64,000 nucleotides of DNA from CAMBDS01 sp964355675 (GTDB lineage: Bacteria > Electryoneota > AABM5-125-24 > Hatepunaeales > Hatepunaeaceae): NCBI GenBank assembly GCA_964355675.1, contig CAYHEC010000001.1, positions 62,001 to 126,000 of the forward strand, in the 5' to 3' direction. Both the position numbers and the translations under genes were made by a program. Positions 52,006-60,770 of this stretch are shown here, piece after piece. Every line of letters begins with the position of its first letter. Position 1 is the first letter of the stretch. A model generated the notes under the pieces. The model saw only the letters and a list, made by a program, of their open reading frames with translations. It was not told the DNA's origin and searched no databases.

Positions 52006-53210
52006 ACATGTGCCGGAAACTTACCAATCGAACCAGATTCATAGAAGGGAGCATCCAAAAAGCGTAGTCGAGTCACTGACTTGATAATAAGTTCAGCAGT
52101 ATGCTCAATCTCTTCGATTGTATTGCCCCGTCCTAATGTCAGACGAAGCGTCGAATGTGCTTCTTGAGGCGACAACCCAATATCAGTCAAAACATGTGAC
52201 GGAGCAGTGCTTCCCGATGAACAAGCAGAACCCGAAGAAACAGAGACTCCTTCCAGATCGAGAGCGACGAGTAACGCCTCCCCTTCGACCCGTTGGAAGG
52301 TGAGACTCAGGTTTCCTGGGATCCGATTTTCACGATGACCATTCATGGTCACTCCATCAAGCCCGCTTTCGATACGATTCCATAAATCCTCTCGAAGGTA
52401 TTTTAACTGAAACGCCTCAGAGTTCATCTTTTCACAACATATATCAGCGGCAATTCCAAGACCAACGATTCCGGGAATATTTTCTGTTCCTGGTCGCACT
52501 TCAAATTCCTGATGTCCACCGAATTGCCGTGCCTTCAATTGTATGCCTCCTCTCACATACAGCGCACCGACACCTTTCGGTCCATAGATTTTATGCCCGG
52601 ACAGAGATAGCATATCTATCCCCATTTTTTCGACTGAAATCGGTACCTTTCCAAATGACTGGACGCTATCGGTATGGAATACCGCTCCATGCGCATGTAC
52701 TGCCTTTGCAATTCGCTCAATATCATTGATCGTTCCAATTTCGTTATTGGCATGCATCACCGAGACCAGAATCGTCGAATCGGTCATCTCTTTTTCTACT
52801 GATGACGCGCTAACTTCACCATATTTATCAGGGCTTATGCGGGTAACTCGAAACCCAATTGACTCCAATTCTTTGGCGCTTTGCAACACTGCTGAATGCT
52901 CGATGCTGGATACAATCAGATGATTTCCACGCTCCCTGGCTCGAGTGCAGTACCCGATTATCGCAAGGTTGTCTGCCTCAGTCCCGCCACTCGTGAAAAA
53001 TATATCGTCGCTATCGGCGTCGATAACCTTGGCAACAGAGATTCTGGCAAAGTCGAGCGCTTCCTTTGCTTCACGACCAAAAAAGTGAATACTCGAAGGA
53101 TTGCCGAATTTCTCAGTCATGTGCTCGCTCATCCCTTGAACAACTCGGATATCTACCGGAGTAGTGGCACTATGGTCAAGGTATATTCTTTTCAGGCGGT
53201 TCAATCTCAT
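52002..53210 (-). CDS. nifS: Cysteine desulfurase, group I (NifS/IscS type)
   Basis: A 402-residue PLP enzyme that converts cysteine to alanine and gives a protein-bound persulfide. Opening IYLDHSATTPVD, FTSGGTEADNLAI, the Schiff-base lysine in SLSGHKIYGPKGVGALY (~201-217) and the mobile-loop persulfide Cys in SVSSGSACSSGSTAPSHVL (~Cys 328) identify group I. It overlaps rdgB and mnmA by 4 bp each. Its operon position with mnmA suggests tRNA thiolation as the main duty, while SUF has its own SufS; supply of the two IscU-like scaffolds near recA is possible too. Confidence 0.95.
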   Translation of the reverse strand: MRLNRLKRIYLDHSATTPVDIRVVQGMSEHMTEKFGNPSSIHFFGREAKEALDFARISVAKVIDADSDDIFFTSGGTEADNLAIIGYCTRARERGNHLIVSSIEHSAVLQSAKELESIGFRVTRISPDKYGEVSASSVEKEMTDSTILVSVMHANNEIGTINDIERIAKAVHAHGAVFHTDSVQSFGKVPISVEKMGIDMLSLSGHKIYGPKGVGALYVRGGIQLKARQFGGHQEFEVRPGTENIPGIVGLGIAADICCEKMNSEAFQLKYLREDLWNRIESGLDGVTMNGHRENRIPGNLSLTFQRVEGEALLVALDLEGVSVSSGSACSSGSTAPSHVLTDIGLSPQEAHSTLRLTLGRGNTIEEIEHTAELIIKSVTRLRFLDAPFYESGSIGKFPAHV

Positions 53211-53818
53211 TCGCTAATCATCTGCTTTAACTCGTCTTCAAATAACTTAAGAGCTCGTCCACGATGTGATATCCGATTTTTATCTTTGGCTGAAGCCTCG
53301 GCAAAAGTCATTTTCAAAACTTCGGAATAAAAAACAGAATCATAGCCGAAGCCGTTCATTCCTCGGCGTTCCTTTGTTATATGGCCAGCCGAGGTTCCTT
53401 CCCAACACACTTCATGATCACCATCTACCAAAGCTATCACGCAACGATACTTAGCTGACCGTTGGGAGGTTGCCAGTGATCCTAACTCGCCCAATAGCTT
53501 GATGATGTTTTCCGTGTCAGTAGCATTGTCGCCCGAATAACGCGATGAATGGACTCCCGGTCTGCCGCCGAGAACTTCCACCTCTAAACCACTGTCATCA
53601 GCCAAACAGGGTAAACCGGTGCGGACAAATCCTGCACGAGCCTTTATCAGCGCGTTACTTTTCAAAGTTTCGCCAGTTTCGGCAGGCTCCGGATATGCTT
53701 CGACATCGGCCTTTCCAACGATGGTTATGCCTGTATTGTCGAGTATTTCACGTATTTCGCAGAGTTTATCTTTATTCCCGGTTGCGACAAACAAACGGCC
53801 CTGCGAGTTGAAATGCAC
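53207..53818 (-). CDS. rdgB: XTP/dITP diphosphatase (RdgB/HAM1)
   Basis: Removes non-canonical purine triphosphates. The opening LFVATGNKDKLCEIREIL (~9-26), ADDSGLEVEVLGGRPGVHSSRYSG (~76-99), the TKERRGMNGFGYDSVFY region (~148-164) and the end KNRISHRGRALKLFEDEL are all diagnostic. Length of 203 is normal. The GTG start overlaps the stop of the upstream 59-residue gene by one base (TAGTG), and its end overlaps the nifS start by 4 bp. Confidence 0.97.
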   Translation of the reverse strand: MHFNSQGRLFVATGNKDKLCEIREILDNTGITIVGKADVEAYPEPAETGETLKSNALIKARAGFVRTGLPCLADDSGLEVEVLGGRPGVHSSRYSGDNATDTENIIKLLGELGSLATSQRSAKYRCVIALVDGDHEVCWEGTSAGHITKERRGMNGFGYDSVFYSEVLKMTFAEASAKDKNRISHRGRALKLFEDELKQMISE

Positions 53819-53997
53819 TAATTTAGTCCGAGCTTCTCGAGATCGTTCTCTTCTTTATGTACTTTGACAATACGATTGTCGAACCGTACCGCTCCCTTTG
53901 AACCGATTGATGGACGGATGACTCGGTATGCCGTGTGCATTTCGACCGTCTTCAGGTTCTTGAGCATCTTCTCTGCAAAGGTCTTTGTTTTTGCCAT
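53818..53997 (-). CDS. Small basic protein of 59 residues, unknown function
   Basis: An ATG at 53997 opens a frame beginning MAKTKTFAEKMLKN and ending EENDLEKLGLN. It has a basic first half and acidic last third, with no cysteine, signal peptide or membrane segment. Three facts support it as real: its stop overlaps the rdgB GTG by one base, it begins about 57 bp after a good predicted -10 box, and it continues the tight spacing of the operon. I do not recognise the family. A role in ribosome- or RNA-related housekeeping is conceivable from its charge and company but is a guess. Confidence 0.75.
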   Translation of the reverse strand: MAKTKTFAEKMLKNLKTVEMHTAYRVIRPSIGSKGAVRFDNRIVKVHKEENDLEKLGLN

Positions 53998-54035
53998 TAT
54001 TCTGCCTATGATTTGTTGTTAATTCGTTGTGTTGT

Positions 54036-54055
54036 GATGGCGTTTTGTTGCCATC
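54036..54055 (-). promoter_or_regulatory. Hairpin at the 5' end of the rdgB operon transcript
   Basis: GATGGC-AACAAAAC-GCCATC (minus strand), 6-bp perfect arms, starts within a few bases of the predicted transcription start. A 5' stem of this kind often protects mRNA from 5'-end-dependent decay. Confidence 0.45.
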
Positions 54056-54060
54056 TATTA

Positions 54061-54089
54061 ATAATACGCAATTTCCTAATCTCGTGCAA
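54061..54089 (-). promoter_or_regulatory. Sigma-70-type promoter for the 59-aa/rdgB/nifS/mnmA/panB operon
   Basis: Minus-strand TTGCAC and TATTAT separated by exactly 17 bp, directly downstream of the upstream operon's terminator. It is the cleanest promoter in this part of the window. Confidence 0.65.
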
Positions 54090-54090
54090 C

Positions 54091-54120
54091 AAAAAACCGC
54101 CCTTAAATGGACGGTTTTTT
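54091..54120 (-). terminator. Intrinsic terminator after the anti-sigma gene
   Basis: AAAAAACCGTCC-ATTTAA-GGGCGGTTTTTT in minus orientation: 12-bp stem with one mismatch and 6-nt loop ending in a T-run. The A-run on the other side makes it usable in both directions. It separates the sigma operon from the rdgB operon. Confidence 0.85.
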
Positions 54121-54142
54121 GGAACTCAGTCTATCTAAGCTC

Positions 54143-54670
54143 TCATCTACCGGAAACGACTTTCCCGTAATCTCCGACAAGGTAATGCGAATCTACCTTG
54201 GTCGACGTGTCTCGCGGCGAAGAAAGGCTGTCGCTTTTCTTGTCATTGTTAAGTGATGAATTATCCGCAATGAATTGACCAGGGGGTTTCTCCACTGATG
54301 AAATCTTCACTTCCAGCGAGTCCCCCAGCGGAGCGGTTAATACGAATATTCCAATCGCCAGACCCGTCGCAAGTCCTGCCCCCAACGCTGTAAGACGAGG
54401 CATTATAGATACATCCTTGGCAAGTCGGATAGGTTTGCCATTGTTCATAGCGGCTTTTATGGAATTCTCAAGCCGCCATTCAAATCCGTTGGAAGGACGG
54501 TACTCTGTTTGATTTCTCAGTAATGTACTGAGCTTCATTTCGCCCTCACCGATCAAAGCGCAATGTCTGCAGGTCCTCGCGTGCCGGGCGAGAGCATCCC
54601 CATCCTCATTGCTGAGGCGACCTTGCTTCCAATCGATATACCGGCTCTCAAAACTCTCGCAATCGTTCAT
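54143..54670 (-). CDS. Putative anti-sigma factor with zinc-finger (zf-HC2) domain
   Basis: A 175-residue protein: N-terminal zf-HC2-like segment (residues ~1-45) with HARTCRHC (~29-36) giving the H-x3-C-x2-C pattern, one transmembrane helix (LTALGAGLATGLAIGIFVL, ~93-111) and a ~60-residue extracytoplasmic tail rich in Ser, Asp and Lys. It lies just downstream of an ECF sigma gene on the same strand, the usual order for a sigma and its membrane-bound inhibitor. About 160 bp separates the two, longer than normal. The stimulus is unknown. Confidence 0.8.
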   Translation of the reverse strand: MNDCESFESRYIDWKQGRLSNEDGDALARHARTCRHCALIGEGEMKLSTLLRNQTEYRPSNGFEWRLENSIKAAMNNGKPIRLAKDVSIMPRLTALGAGLATGLAIGIFVLTAPLGDSLEVKISSVEKPPGQFIADNSSLNNDKKSDSLSSPRDTSTKVDSHYLVGDYGKVVSGR

Positions 54671-54833
54671 TTCTCTCCATTGGTTGAGGATGACTTCGCT
54701 GTCCTTGTTCGGCCAAAATATCGTCGTCGCGAATTACAATAGATTTACTTTCATTCCTTCTATTGTTCTGTCAATAAAACAAGACGCGCCACAATAATTT
54801 GCACTCTCAAATTCTTCCCGATTGGTGAATTAC

Positions 54834-55412
54834 TTACAGTAAGTCCTTCAGTCTCTTCTGTAACCTTAGCCTGGCGCGATTGACGCGAGACTTTACAGTT
54901 CCTAACGGGATTTTGAGTATTTCACTTATCTCCTCGTATGAAAGTTCCTGAACATCTCTCAAAATTATTACTTCACGAAATACTATCGGCAATTTAGCAA
55001 CTTCATGATCGACTCGCTGTTGGATATTTCTTCTCTCATAGTCACGGTGCGGGTCAGAGTTCTCATCAGCGACTTCTAAAGGTCGCTCATCAGCGTCACT
55101 TGAGCTTGCCCCTCCAAGAGACGTCCAACGCCGTATCTTCTGGCGGCGTAACTCCGATTTCGCAAGATTGCCGGCAATCGTATAGATCCAAGTTGAAAAT
55201 CGAGCTACTTCTCGATAACTGTCACGATTCGTCCAGACTCGAATGAAGGTTTCTTGAAGTAAATCTTCAGTAAAAGCTGGATCGTTAAGTATGCGATAGA
55301 TAAACGAAAAGAGCGGATTTCGATACCGTTTTACAATCTCGTCAAATGCTGGCATCGACCCGGCTTGAAACTCCCGAATTAACTGTTCATCAGTCGGTCT
55401 CTCTGTATTCAT
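54834..55412 (-). CDS. ECF-type RNA polymerase sigma factor
   Basis: A 192-residue sigma-70 family factor with region 2 (~22-90: FDEIVKRYRNPLFSFIYRILND, DLLQETFIRVW, ARFSTWIYTIAGN) and region 4 (~135-190: LPIVFREVIILRDVQELSYEEISEILKIPLGTVKSRVNRAR), no region 1 or 3. It likely controls envelope or stress genes together with the downstream anti-sigma. Its start overlaps the holA stop by 4 bp, so it is translated as part of a transcript that also carries a replisome gene, an uncommon arrangement. Confidence 0.94.
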   Translation of the reverse strand: MNTERPTDEQLIREFQAGSMPAFDEIVKRYRNPLFSFIYRILNDPAFTEDLLQETFIRVWTNRDSYREVARFSTWIYTIAGNLAKSELRRQKIRRWTSLGGASSSDADERPLEVADENSDPHRDYERRNIQQRVDHEVAKLPIVFREVIILRDVQELSYEEISEILKIPLGTVKSRVNRARLRLQKRLKDLL

Positions 55413-56425
55413 GCGGCGCCCCTCTTAACATTGCCAGCGGTCAATGCGGATATGACCTCGGTCACAACCGTAATCGTTTCAAGGTTATCATGGCGCTGTC
55501 CACGCTTGATGCTCAGTTCCGCTTCCAAAATTCTCAATATCGCCTCTTCAATTCGAGGCAGTGAAATAGCGCTCGCCTGTCTCTGAAGTTTGTTGAAGAT
55601 AAAATCCTGTATTGCCAGCTTGGTTTTTGCTTCGGCTGTTTTCTTCTGATCGATATGCCAGCGAATAAACCACATCTGGCGCAACACTCTGTACAGATCC
55701 CCTACTATTTGGTTTGGTTTTAATCCCCAATCCTGTAGGTTCTGGACTGCGGCTATTGCCCCGCTCATATCGGCAAATCCAACCGCGTCCGAGAACCGCC
55801 ACCTCTCAAATCCGAATGACGCCCCGCCCATCTCTTCGATATCGCTCAACGTGATAACCGTCTTATCGCCTATCATCAAAGTTAATCGATCAAGTTCACC
55901 AGCAAGTTCCCGCAGGCTCGGCCAATTTATTCCGCACAATCGAGTGTTTGCATCGCTGTCAAGCCGTTTTCCGAATTTCTGTGCGTACTCTGTTATCCAT
56001 GACTGCAAATCGCCAATTTTTAATTTGTCGCACATGATCGGATCGATCAGTGGAACGATTTTCTTATAAAAACTCTTCCGCTTATCGACTTCCCCTACCC
56101 AGAGAATAAGACACGCATCACTCGGAAGCGCTTTTAAATAAGACGCAAGCACTTCGAGGATATTCCCGTCGAGACTGCCAGCTTGCTTGATCACGATTAC
56201 CCTGCGGCTTGAAAATAATGGCGGGGTCGATAGTGAACGAGCTATTGCCTCGGTCTCCCGGGCTGAAAACACTGAAAGATTGAGGTCTTTCTCGTCTGGA
56301 GTCAGCAATCGAGATATCAGCTCCTTAACACCCATCTCGACAAGAAAGTCTTCCTTGCCGAGAAATAGATAGGCAGATTGAAATTCATCCCGCCTGACAT
56401 TGCTCATGAATCGAGAAAAGTCCAA
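55409..56425 (-). CDS. holA: DNA polymerase III subunit delta
   Basis: Clamp-loader subunit of 338 residues that opens the beta clamp. Sequence conservation is low, as usual, but QSAYLFLGKEDFLVEMGVKEL (~16-36), the LSVFSARETEAIARSLSTPPLFSSRRVIVIKQAG segment and the C-terminal DWGLKPNQIVGDLYRVLRQMW (~231-251) fit the HolA pattern. The start is an ATG 6 bp after the amidotransferase gene. Its stop overlaps the sigma factor start (ATGA). Confidence 0.88.
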   Translation of the reverse strand: MDFSRFMSNVRRDEFQSAYLFLGKEDFLVEMGVKELISRLLTPDEKDLNLSVFSARETEAIARSLSTPPLFSSRRVIVIKQAGSLDGNILEVLASYLKALPSDACLILWVGEVDKRKSFYKKIVPLIDPIMCDKLKIGDLQSWITEYAQKFGKRLDSDANTRLCGINWPSLRELAGELDRLTLMIGDKTVITLSDIEEMGGASFGFERWRFSDAVGFADMSGAIAAVQNLQDWGLKPNQIVGDLYRVLRQMWFIRWHIDQKKTAEAKTKLAIQDFIFNKLQRQASAISLPRIEEAILRILEAELSIKRGQRHDNLETITVVTEVISALTAGNVKRGAA

Positions 56426-56431
56426 TTTACT

Positions 56432-57160
56432 TTATACTGCTTGTGAAATAAACCATTTAGCCAGCTCGACCTGCTTCGGATCGTTCAACATCCGTTCGGG
56501 ATGCCATTGAACGCCGAAGGTAAAACGATCGGCAGGGCAACAGACAGCTTCGATCACCCCATCTTTTGCGGCGGCAAGAATTTCAAGCCCGCGTCCAACT
56601 TTCTTTAATGACTGATGATGACTGCTATTTACTTGTATCTCTTCACTTTGCATCAAATCCGTAAGAGGGGATTGACGGGTGAAGAGAATGCTGTGATATG
56701 CGTCTTTTGCAGATTCCCAATCGTGATGCTTAAGAGAGTTCTCGATCTCTGTCGGAATATCCTGATAAAGTGACCCGCTAAATGCAACATTAAGCACTTG
56801 AATACCACGACAGATACCTAACAACGCCTTTGCCTGTTGCCTCGCGGCATTTACGAGCGCTATCTCAAACTTATCGCGCTCAAGGCAGATGCCCATCGAT
56901 TTTGTATTCTTTTCACCGTAAAGTGCTGGATCGACGTCAACGCCGCCAGTAATAATCAAACCATCCAGATGCTCGACAATCTCTTCAGCTCGACCGATTT
57001 CATCTAAAATGGGGATCATAAACGGTATTCCACCTCCGATTTCAACAAATTTACAATAATGATCGGGAACGTATTGAAGGGTTGCGCTCTTGGCAAAGGT
57101 ACGCTTGTCGTCTCCGGCAAGACTAAGATTTGCGGAAATTCCTATCACAGGTTTCATCAA
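56432..57160 (-). CDS. Class I glutamine amidotransferase-like (peptidase C26, PuuD-type)
   Basis: A 242-residue enzyme of the gamma-glutamyl-gamma-aminobutyrate hydrolase type. The nucleophile elbow is LLGICRGIQVLN (Cys ~116), an initial GLIITGGVDVDPALYGE (~69-85) provides the oxyanion loop, and FGVQWHPERM (~220-229) carries the catalytic His and Glu. Such enzymes cut gamma-glutamyl amides in polyamine breakdown or related compounds; no other polyamine gene is nearby, so the substrate is open. Start ATG with 6 bp to holA downstream. Confidence 0.92.
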   Translation of the reverse strand: MMKPVIGISANLSLAGDDKRTFAKSATLQYVPDHYCKFVEIGGGIPFMIPILDEIGRAEEIVEHLDGLIITGGVDVDPALYGEKNTKSMGICLERDKFEIALVNAARQQAKALLGICRGIQVLNVAFSGSLYQDIPTEIENSLKHHDWESAKDAYHSILFTRQSPLTDLMQSEEIQVNSSHHQSLKKVGRGLEILAAAKDGVIEAVCCPADRFTFGVQWHPERMLNDPKQVELAKWFISQAV

Positions 57161-57342
57161 ATTACTCTGACTGATTGTTGTTTAGACCATTTTGCATTCA
57201 AACGAGCATCCGGAGAGTGGTGTCTGGCGCTTCACCCGAGACAATAAATATCAAACAAGATTGCACTTTACCATCACGTGAGCGAACGTAACAGCACACC
57301 AATTTTTGAAAGGGAAAAGCAATTAGCTATCAATTAACCGGC

Positions 57343-58905
57343 TTAATTTTTCGAGTAGAGAATCTCGCCACGAGATATGGTCATCTTCAACGACGCACCT
57401 GACCAGTCTCTTAGAGACGAGTCGGGATGATTCACCACGGTCAAGTCGGCGTTCTTCCCAACCGTGATTGTCCCCCTCTCGTGCGTTCGATGAGATGCGA
57501 CTGCATACCCCCTTGTTGCCGATCTGATTGCCTGCCAAGGTTCGAGAGCTTCTCCAACATCGAAACCAGAGTCTGGCAATTCATAATATTTTGCACGGTT
57601 GATTGCCGCGTGAATTCCAAGTAGTGGATCAGGACTTGCCACCGGCCAATCACTACCGATAGCTATCGGTACGCCATTGTCATACAGTGACTTCCAGATA
57701 AATGAATTCTTGCATCGTTCCTTTCCGATTAAAGCCGGAAGCCATTTCTGATCATCAAGCAAGTGAATCGGTTGCATCGAAGCAAGGGCGCGGCTCCGTT
57801 TTACCAGATTGATACCGTCATGTGGGAGTTGCTGAAGATGTTCGATCCTTGCAAAACCGCTTGAACTGACTGGTAATTCACCCAGCAATCGACAAATCTG
57901 ATCTACAGCTTTATCGCCAATTGCATGTATGGCTACCCTCCAACCGCGATCCGCAGCCTTATTTAATACTCCTCTCAGATCGTCGTCAGAATAGATCAGG
58001 TTACCGGAGTCCGTTCCATCGTTGAAGGCGGAAAGCATTGCGGCAGTTCTTGATCCAAATGATCCATCAAGAAATAATTTAAGTGTTTCCACTCTAAATC
58101 GGTCGCCGGACACAGGCTTAGATATGCCATCCCAGTTCTCGTAGCGGAGCCACGCATCGATATCAATTTTTAACTCGCCGCACTTCTCAAGTTCATGATA
58201 TATTTCATCATTATCACGATCAAGAATTTCCGAAATTCCCGTCAAACCGAGCTGAATAAAATAATCTTGTGCTGATAAAATAAACTTGCGCCTGACTGAT
58301 TTGTCAGGAGCTGGTTTTACGCGATGAATTAAACCGATGGCCGACTCATAAAGCATTCCATTCGGCGATCCATCCCGTTTACGCCCGATCGAACCGCCTT
58401 CCGGATCGACGCTTTGCGCCGTAATCCCCACTAACCTCAAAGCAGTCTCATTACAACAACAACCATGAAGATCGCGCTTATGCACAATTATTGGATGGCC
58501 GGGAACCAGTCGCTCCAGAAGTCTCGCGTCCAATCTGCAGGTTTCATTTTCATCCCAGTTGAACGCTTCCTGCCATCTCGATCCGTCTCCTTGGGATATC
58601 GAAAAAGCAGATTGGATCGCTTGTTCGATGCCAGAGAGGTCGAGGCCGGCAAGATCAGTGATTCCTAATGATTGCCCTCCAGCCGTCATATGAAGGTGAG
58701 CATCGCATAAACCGGGAAATACCCACGCGCCGTTCAGATCGATTGTCTTTATTTCGTTGGAATTAAGACCTAAATCATTGCCGATGGCGGCTATGCGATC
58801 ACCTCTTAACAGCACCTGTTTGAATATCACTGGTGGACCATCTTCACCACCAAACACTTGTCCGTTGGTTAACAGTATCAATTGATGGGAGAGGGATCTA
58901 TTCAA
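57343..58905 (-). CDS. YtcJ-like metal-dependent amidohydrolase
   Basis: A 520-residue amidohydrolase_3 family protein. The metal motif DAHLHM (~63-68), KLFLDGSFGSRTAAML (~275-290) with an Asp, AIHAIGDKAVDQI (~331-343) with a His, RIEHLQ and the late IGSDWPVASPDPLLGIHAAI (~441-460) match the family. The composite beta-sandwich is formed by both ends. Substrates of YtcJ-type enzymes are poorly known. No signal peptide. It lies between RNase Y (80 bp) and the amidotransferase (182 bp). Confidence 0.92.
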   Translation of the reverse strand: MNRSLSHQLILLTNGQVFGGEDGPPVIFKQVLLRGDRIAAIGNDLGLNSNEIKTIDLNGAWVFPGLCDAHLHMTAGGQSLGITDLAGLDLSGIEQAIQSAFSISQGDGSRWQEAFNWDENETCRLDARLLERLVPGHPIIVHKRDLHGCCCNETALRLVGITAQSVDPEGGSIGRKRDGSPNGMLYESAIGLIHRVKPAPDKSVRRKFILSAQDYFIQLGLTGISEILDRDNDEIYHELEKCGELKIDIDAWLRYENWDGISKPVSGDRFRVETLKLFLDGSFGSRTAAMLSAFNDGTDSGNLIYSDDDLRGVLNKAADRGWRVAIHAIGDKAVDQICRLLGELPVSSSGFARIEHLQQLPHDGINLVKRSRALASMQPIHLLDDQKWLPALIGKERCKNSFIWKSLYDNGVPIAIGSDWPVASPDPLLGIHAAINRAKYYELPDSGFDVGEALEPWQAIRSATRGYAVASHRTHERGTITVGKNADLTVVNHPDSSLRDWSGASLKMTISRGEILYSKN

Positions 58906-58985
58906 ATGAAATTTATCTTTCTTAAATCTTGTTTACCGTGATTAATCGCCGCAAACTGAAACGTACGGAGTGTCTTATTTACACA

Positions 58986-60548
58986 CTATTTAGCAAATTC
59001 GACTGCTCGAAATTCTCGGATTACAACGACCCGAATTTGTCCCGGATATTCCAGCTCGTCCTGAATGCGTTTCGCTATATCGATAGCGAGCTGTTGCGCT
59101 TCGGCATCATTCACTTTATCATTTTCAACCATGACCCGGATCTCACGCCCAGCTTGCAGTGCGAAAGTTTTCGTCACTCCTGAAAATGAGTTTGCAACTT
59201 CTTCGAGCTTCTCAAGACGCTTAACATAACCCTCGATGCTGTCACGTCGAGCTCCCGGTCTCGAACCTGATATTGCATCCGCCGCCTGTACCAGACAGGA
59301 AATGAGTGACGTTGACTCTACGTCCTCATGATGAGAAGCTATCGCATTCAAAACTATTTTAGGCTCGCGGAATCGTTTCGCAAGCTCTACGCCCAGTTCA
59401 GTATGAGTTCCCTCGGCGTTGCGGTCAATTGCCTTTCCTATATCATGCAAAAGGCCGGCTCTGGCCGCCATCTTGGCGTCAAGCTCAAGCTCCGCCGCCA
59501 TAAGTGACGCCAGACGGGAAACCTCAATTGAGTGTTTTAAAACATTCTGCCCATAGCTTGTGCGGTAATGAAGCTTGCCGAGGTGGCGGATAATTTCGGG
59601 ATGCATGCCATCTACCCCCACATCCATCGAAGCCTGCTCGCCTAAGTGGATGACATGCTCCTCTAACTCTTTCTGCGCCTTTTTTACCACTTCTTCTATT
59701 CGAGCGGGGTGAATTCTTCCATCGGCTATCAGAGTCTCCAAAGCTATTCTCGCTACTTCGCGCCTGAATGGATCAAACCCTGAAAGAGTTACTGCTTCTG
59801 GTGTGTCATCGACAATGACTTCGACGCCTGTTATTGATTCGAAAGAGCGAATGTTTCGACCCTCTCTACCAATAATTCGACCTTTGATTTCTTCGGATGG
59901 TATATTTACGACGGTTACTGTGGTTTCGGCGGAGTGATCAGCAGCAGATCGTTGGATGGCTTGAATGATAAGCTCTTTAGCTTCCCGGTTAGCCTGGGTT
60001 TTGGCTCGCTCCCGTAAGTCTCGCGTCTGCTCCATCGATTCCTGACGGGCGCGCTCGATGAGTTCAAGTTTTAATGCCTCGAGCGCCTTCTCGTGAGTCA
60101 TCTCGGCAAGTTCTTCTATGCGCTTGTAAACGACTTCTTTGGACGCTTCGACTTCGACTCGGTCAGCTTCGATCTTTTGAACTCGTTCTCTCAGCTCGCG
60201 ATCAGTCTGTCTTACCTCTCGCGATCGCTTCTCAAATATGTCGACCTTCTGTTGAAGGATGCGCTCCCGCTCGCGCAATTGCCGGTCTGACTTAACAAGC
60301 TCGGCGCGCTTCGTCTCAAAATCATTTTCTAATTGAGTTTTCAGGCGCAAGTGATCGTCTTTGACCTCGAGAAGTCGCTCCCGTTTCAAATTCTCCGACG
60401 TTCTCTTAGCGTCTTCTATGATCCGCTCCGCTTCCTTTTCAGCGGAAGCATGACCAAGCTTGTCGAACCGATCTTTTAGAAACCATCCTAATAAGAATAG
60501 AACTGCCGCGCACAATAATGCGCCAAGAAAGAATACAATGTTCAGCAT
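58986..60548 (-). CDS. rny: Ribonuclease Y
   Basis: Membrane-anchored endoribonuclease that starts mRNA decay. N-terminal helix (IVFFLGALLCAAVLFLLGWF, ~4-23), long coiled coil (~35-205), KH domain (GRIIGREGRNIRSFESITGV, ~222-241), then HD domain with the HD pair in GLLHDIGKAIDRNAEGTHTELG and the DAISGSRPGARRDSIEGYVKRLE segment (~420-445). Length of 520 is typical. With pnp and nrnA this window encodes three RNA-decay enzymes. It sits just downstream of the 6S RNA candidate. Confidence 0.97.
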   Translation of the reverse strand: MLNIVFFLGALLCAAVLFLLGWFLKDRFDKLGHASAEKEAERIIEDAKRTSENLKRERLLEVKDDHLRLKTQLENDFETKRAELVKSDRQLRERERILQQKVDIFEKRSREVRQTDRELRERVQKIEADRVEVEASKEVVYKRIEELAEMTHEKALEALKLELIERARQESMEQTRDLRERAKTQANREAKELIIQAIQRSAADHSAETTVTVVNIPSEEIKGRIIGREGRNIRSFESITGVEVIVDDTPEAVTLSGFDPFRREVARIALETLIADGRIHPARIEEVVKKAQKELEEHVIHLGEQASMDVGVDGMHPEIIRHLGKLHYRTSYGQNVLKHSIEVSRLASLMAAELELDAKMAARAGLLHDIGKAIDRNAEGTHTELGVELAKRFREPKIVLNAIASHHEDVESTSLISCLVQAADAISGSRPGARRDSIEGYVKRLEKLEEVANSFSGVTKTFALQAGREIRVMVENDKVNDAEAQQLAIDIAKRIQDELEYPGQIRVVVIREFRAVEFAK

Positions 60549-60570
60549 GTTGTGTGGCTTTCAAAAATGG

Positions 60571-60770
60571 AGACCCGCCCTTGATGTTCCTAGAAAGAAC
60601 CTATTTCCTGTACGGTGGGTGCCGCCCTAAACGTGTCTTGCTTCCGCTGTCTGCGTCTGCAGAATCCTCTTTTAACAAAGGATTGCGGCCTGTAATAGGC
60701 GCTTGAAGAGACACGGCTCCCATAGGCTCTAACTGTTGGTTCTTTTTGGAACTGGTGCAAGGGCGGGCCG
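60571..60770 (-). ncRNA. ssrS: 6S RNA candidate between zapA and rny
   Basis: A 260-bp spacer without a credible gene folds into one long hairpin. Closing stem GCCCGCCCTTG with CAAGGGCGGGT; then GTTCC with GGAAC; then AAAGAACC with GGTTCTTT; a large internal bubble; then CGTGTC with GACACG and smaller apical helices (AATCCT/AGGATT, TCTGC/GCAGA). Size (~195 nt), bubble flanked by stems, and a T-run (CCATTTTTG) at the minus-strand 3' end match 6S RNA, which mimics an open promoter and traps RNA polymerase. Position downstream of zapA is the known 6S location in several groups. The 5' and 3' ends are approximate. Confidence 0.75.
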
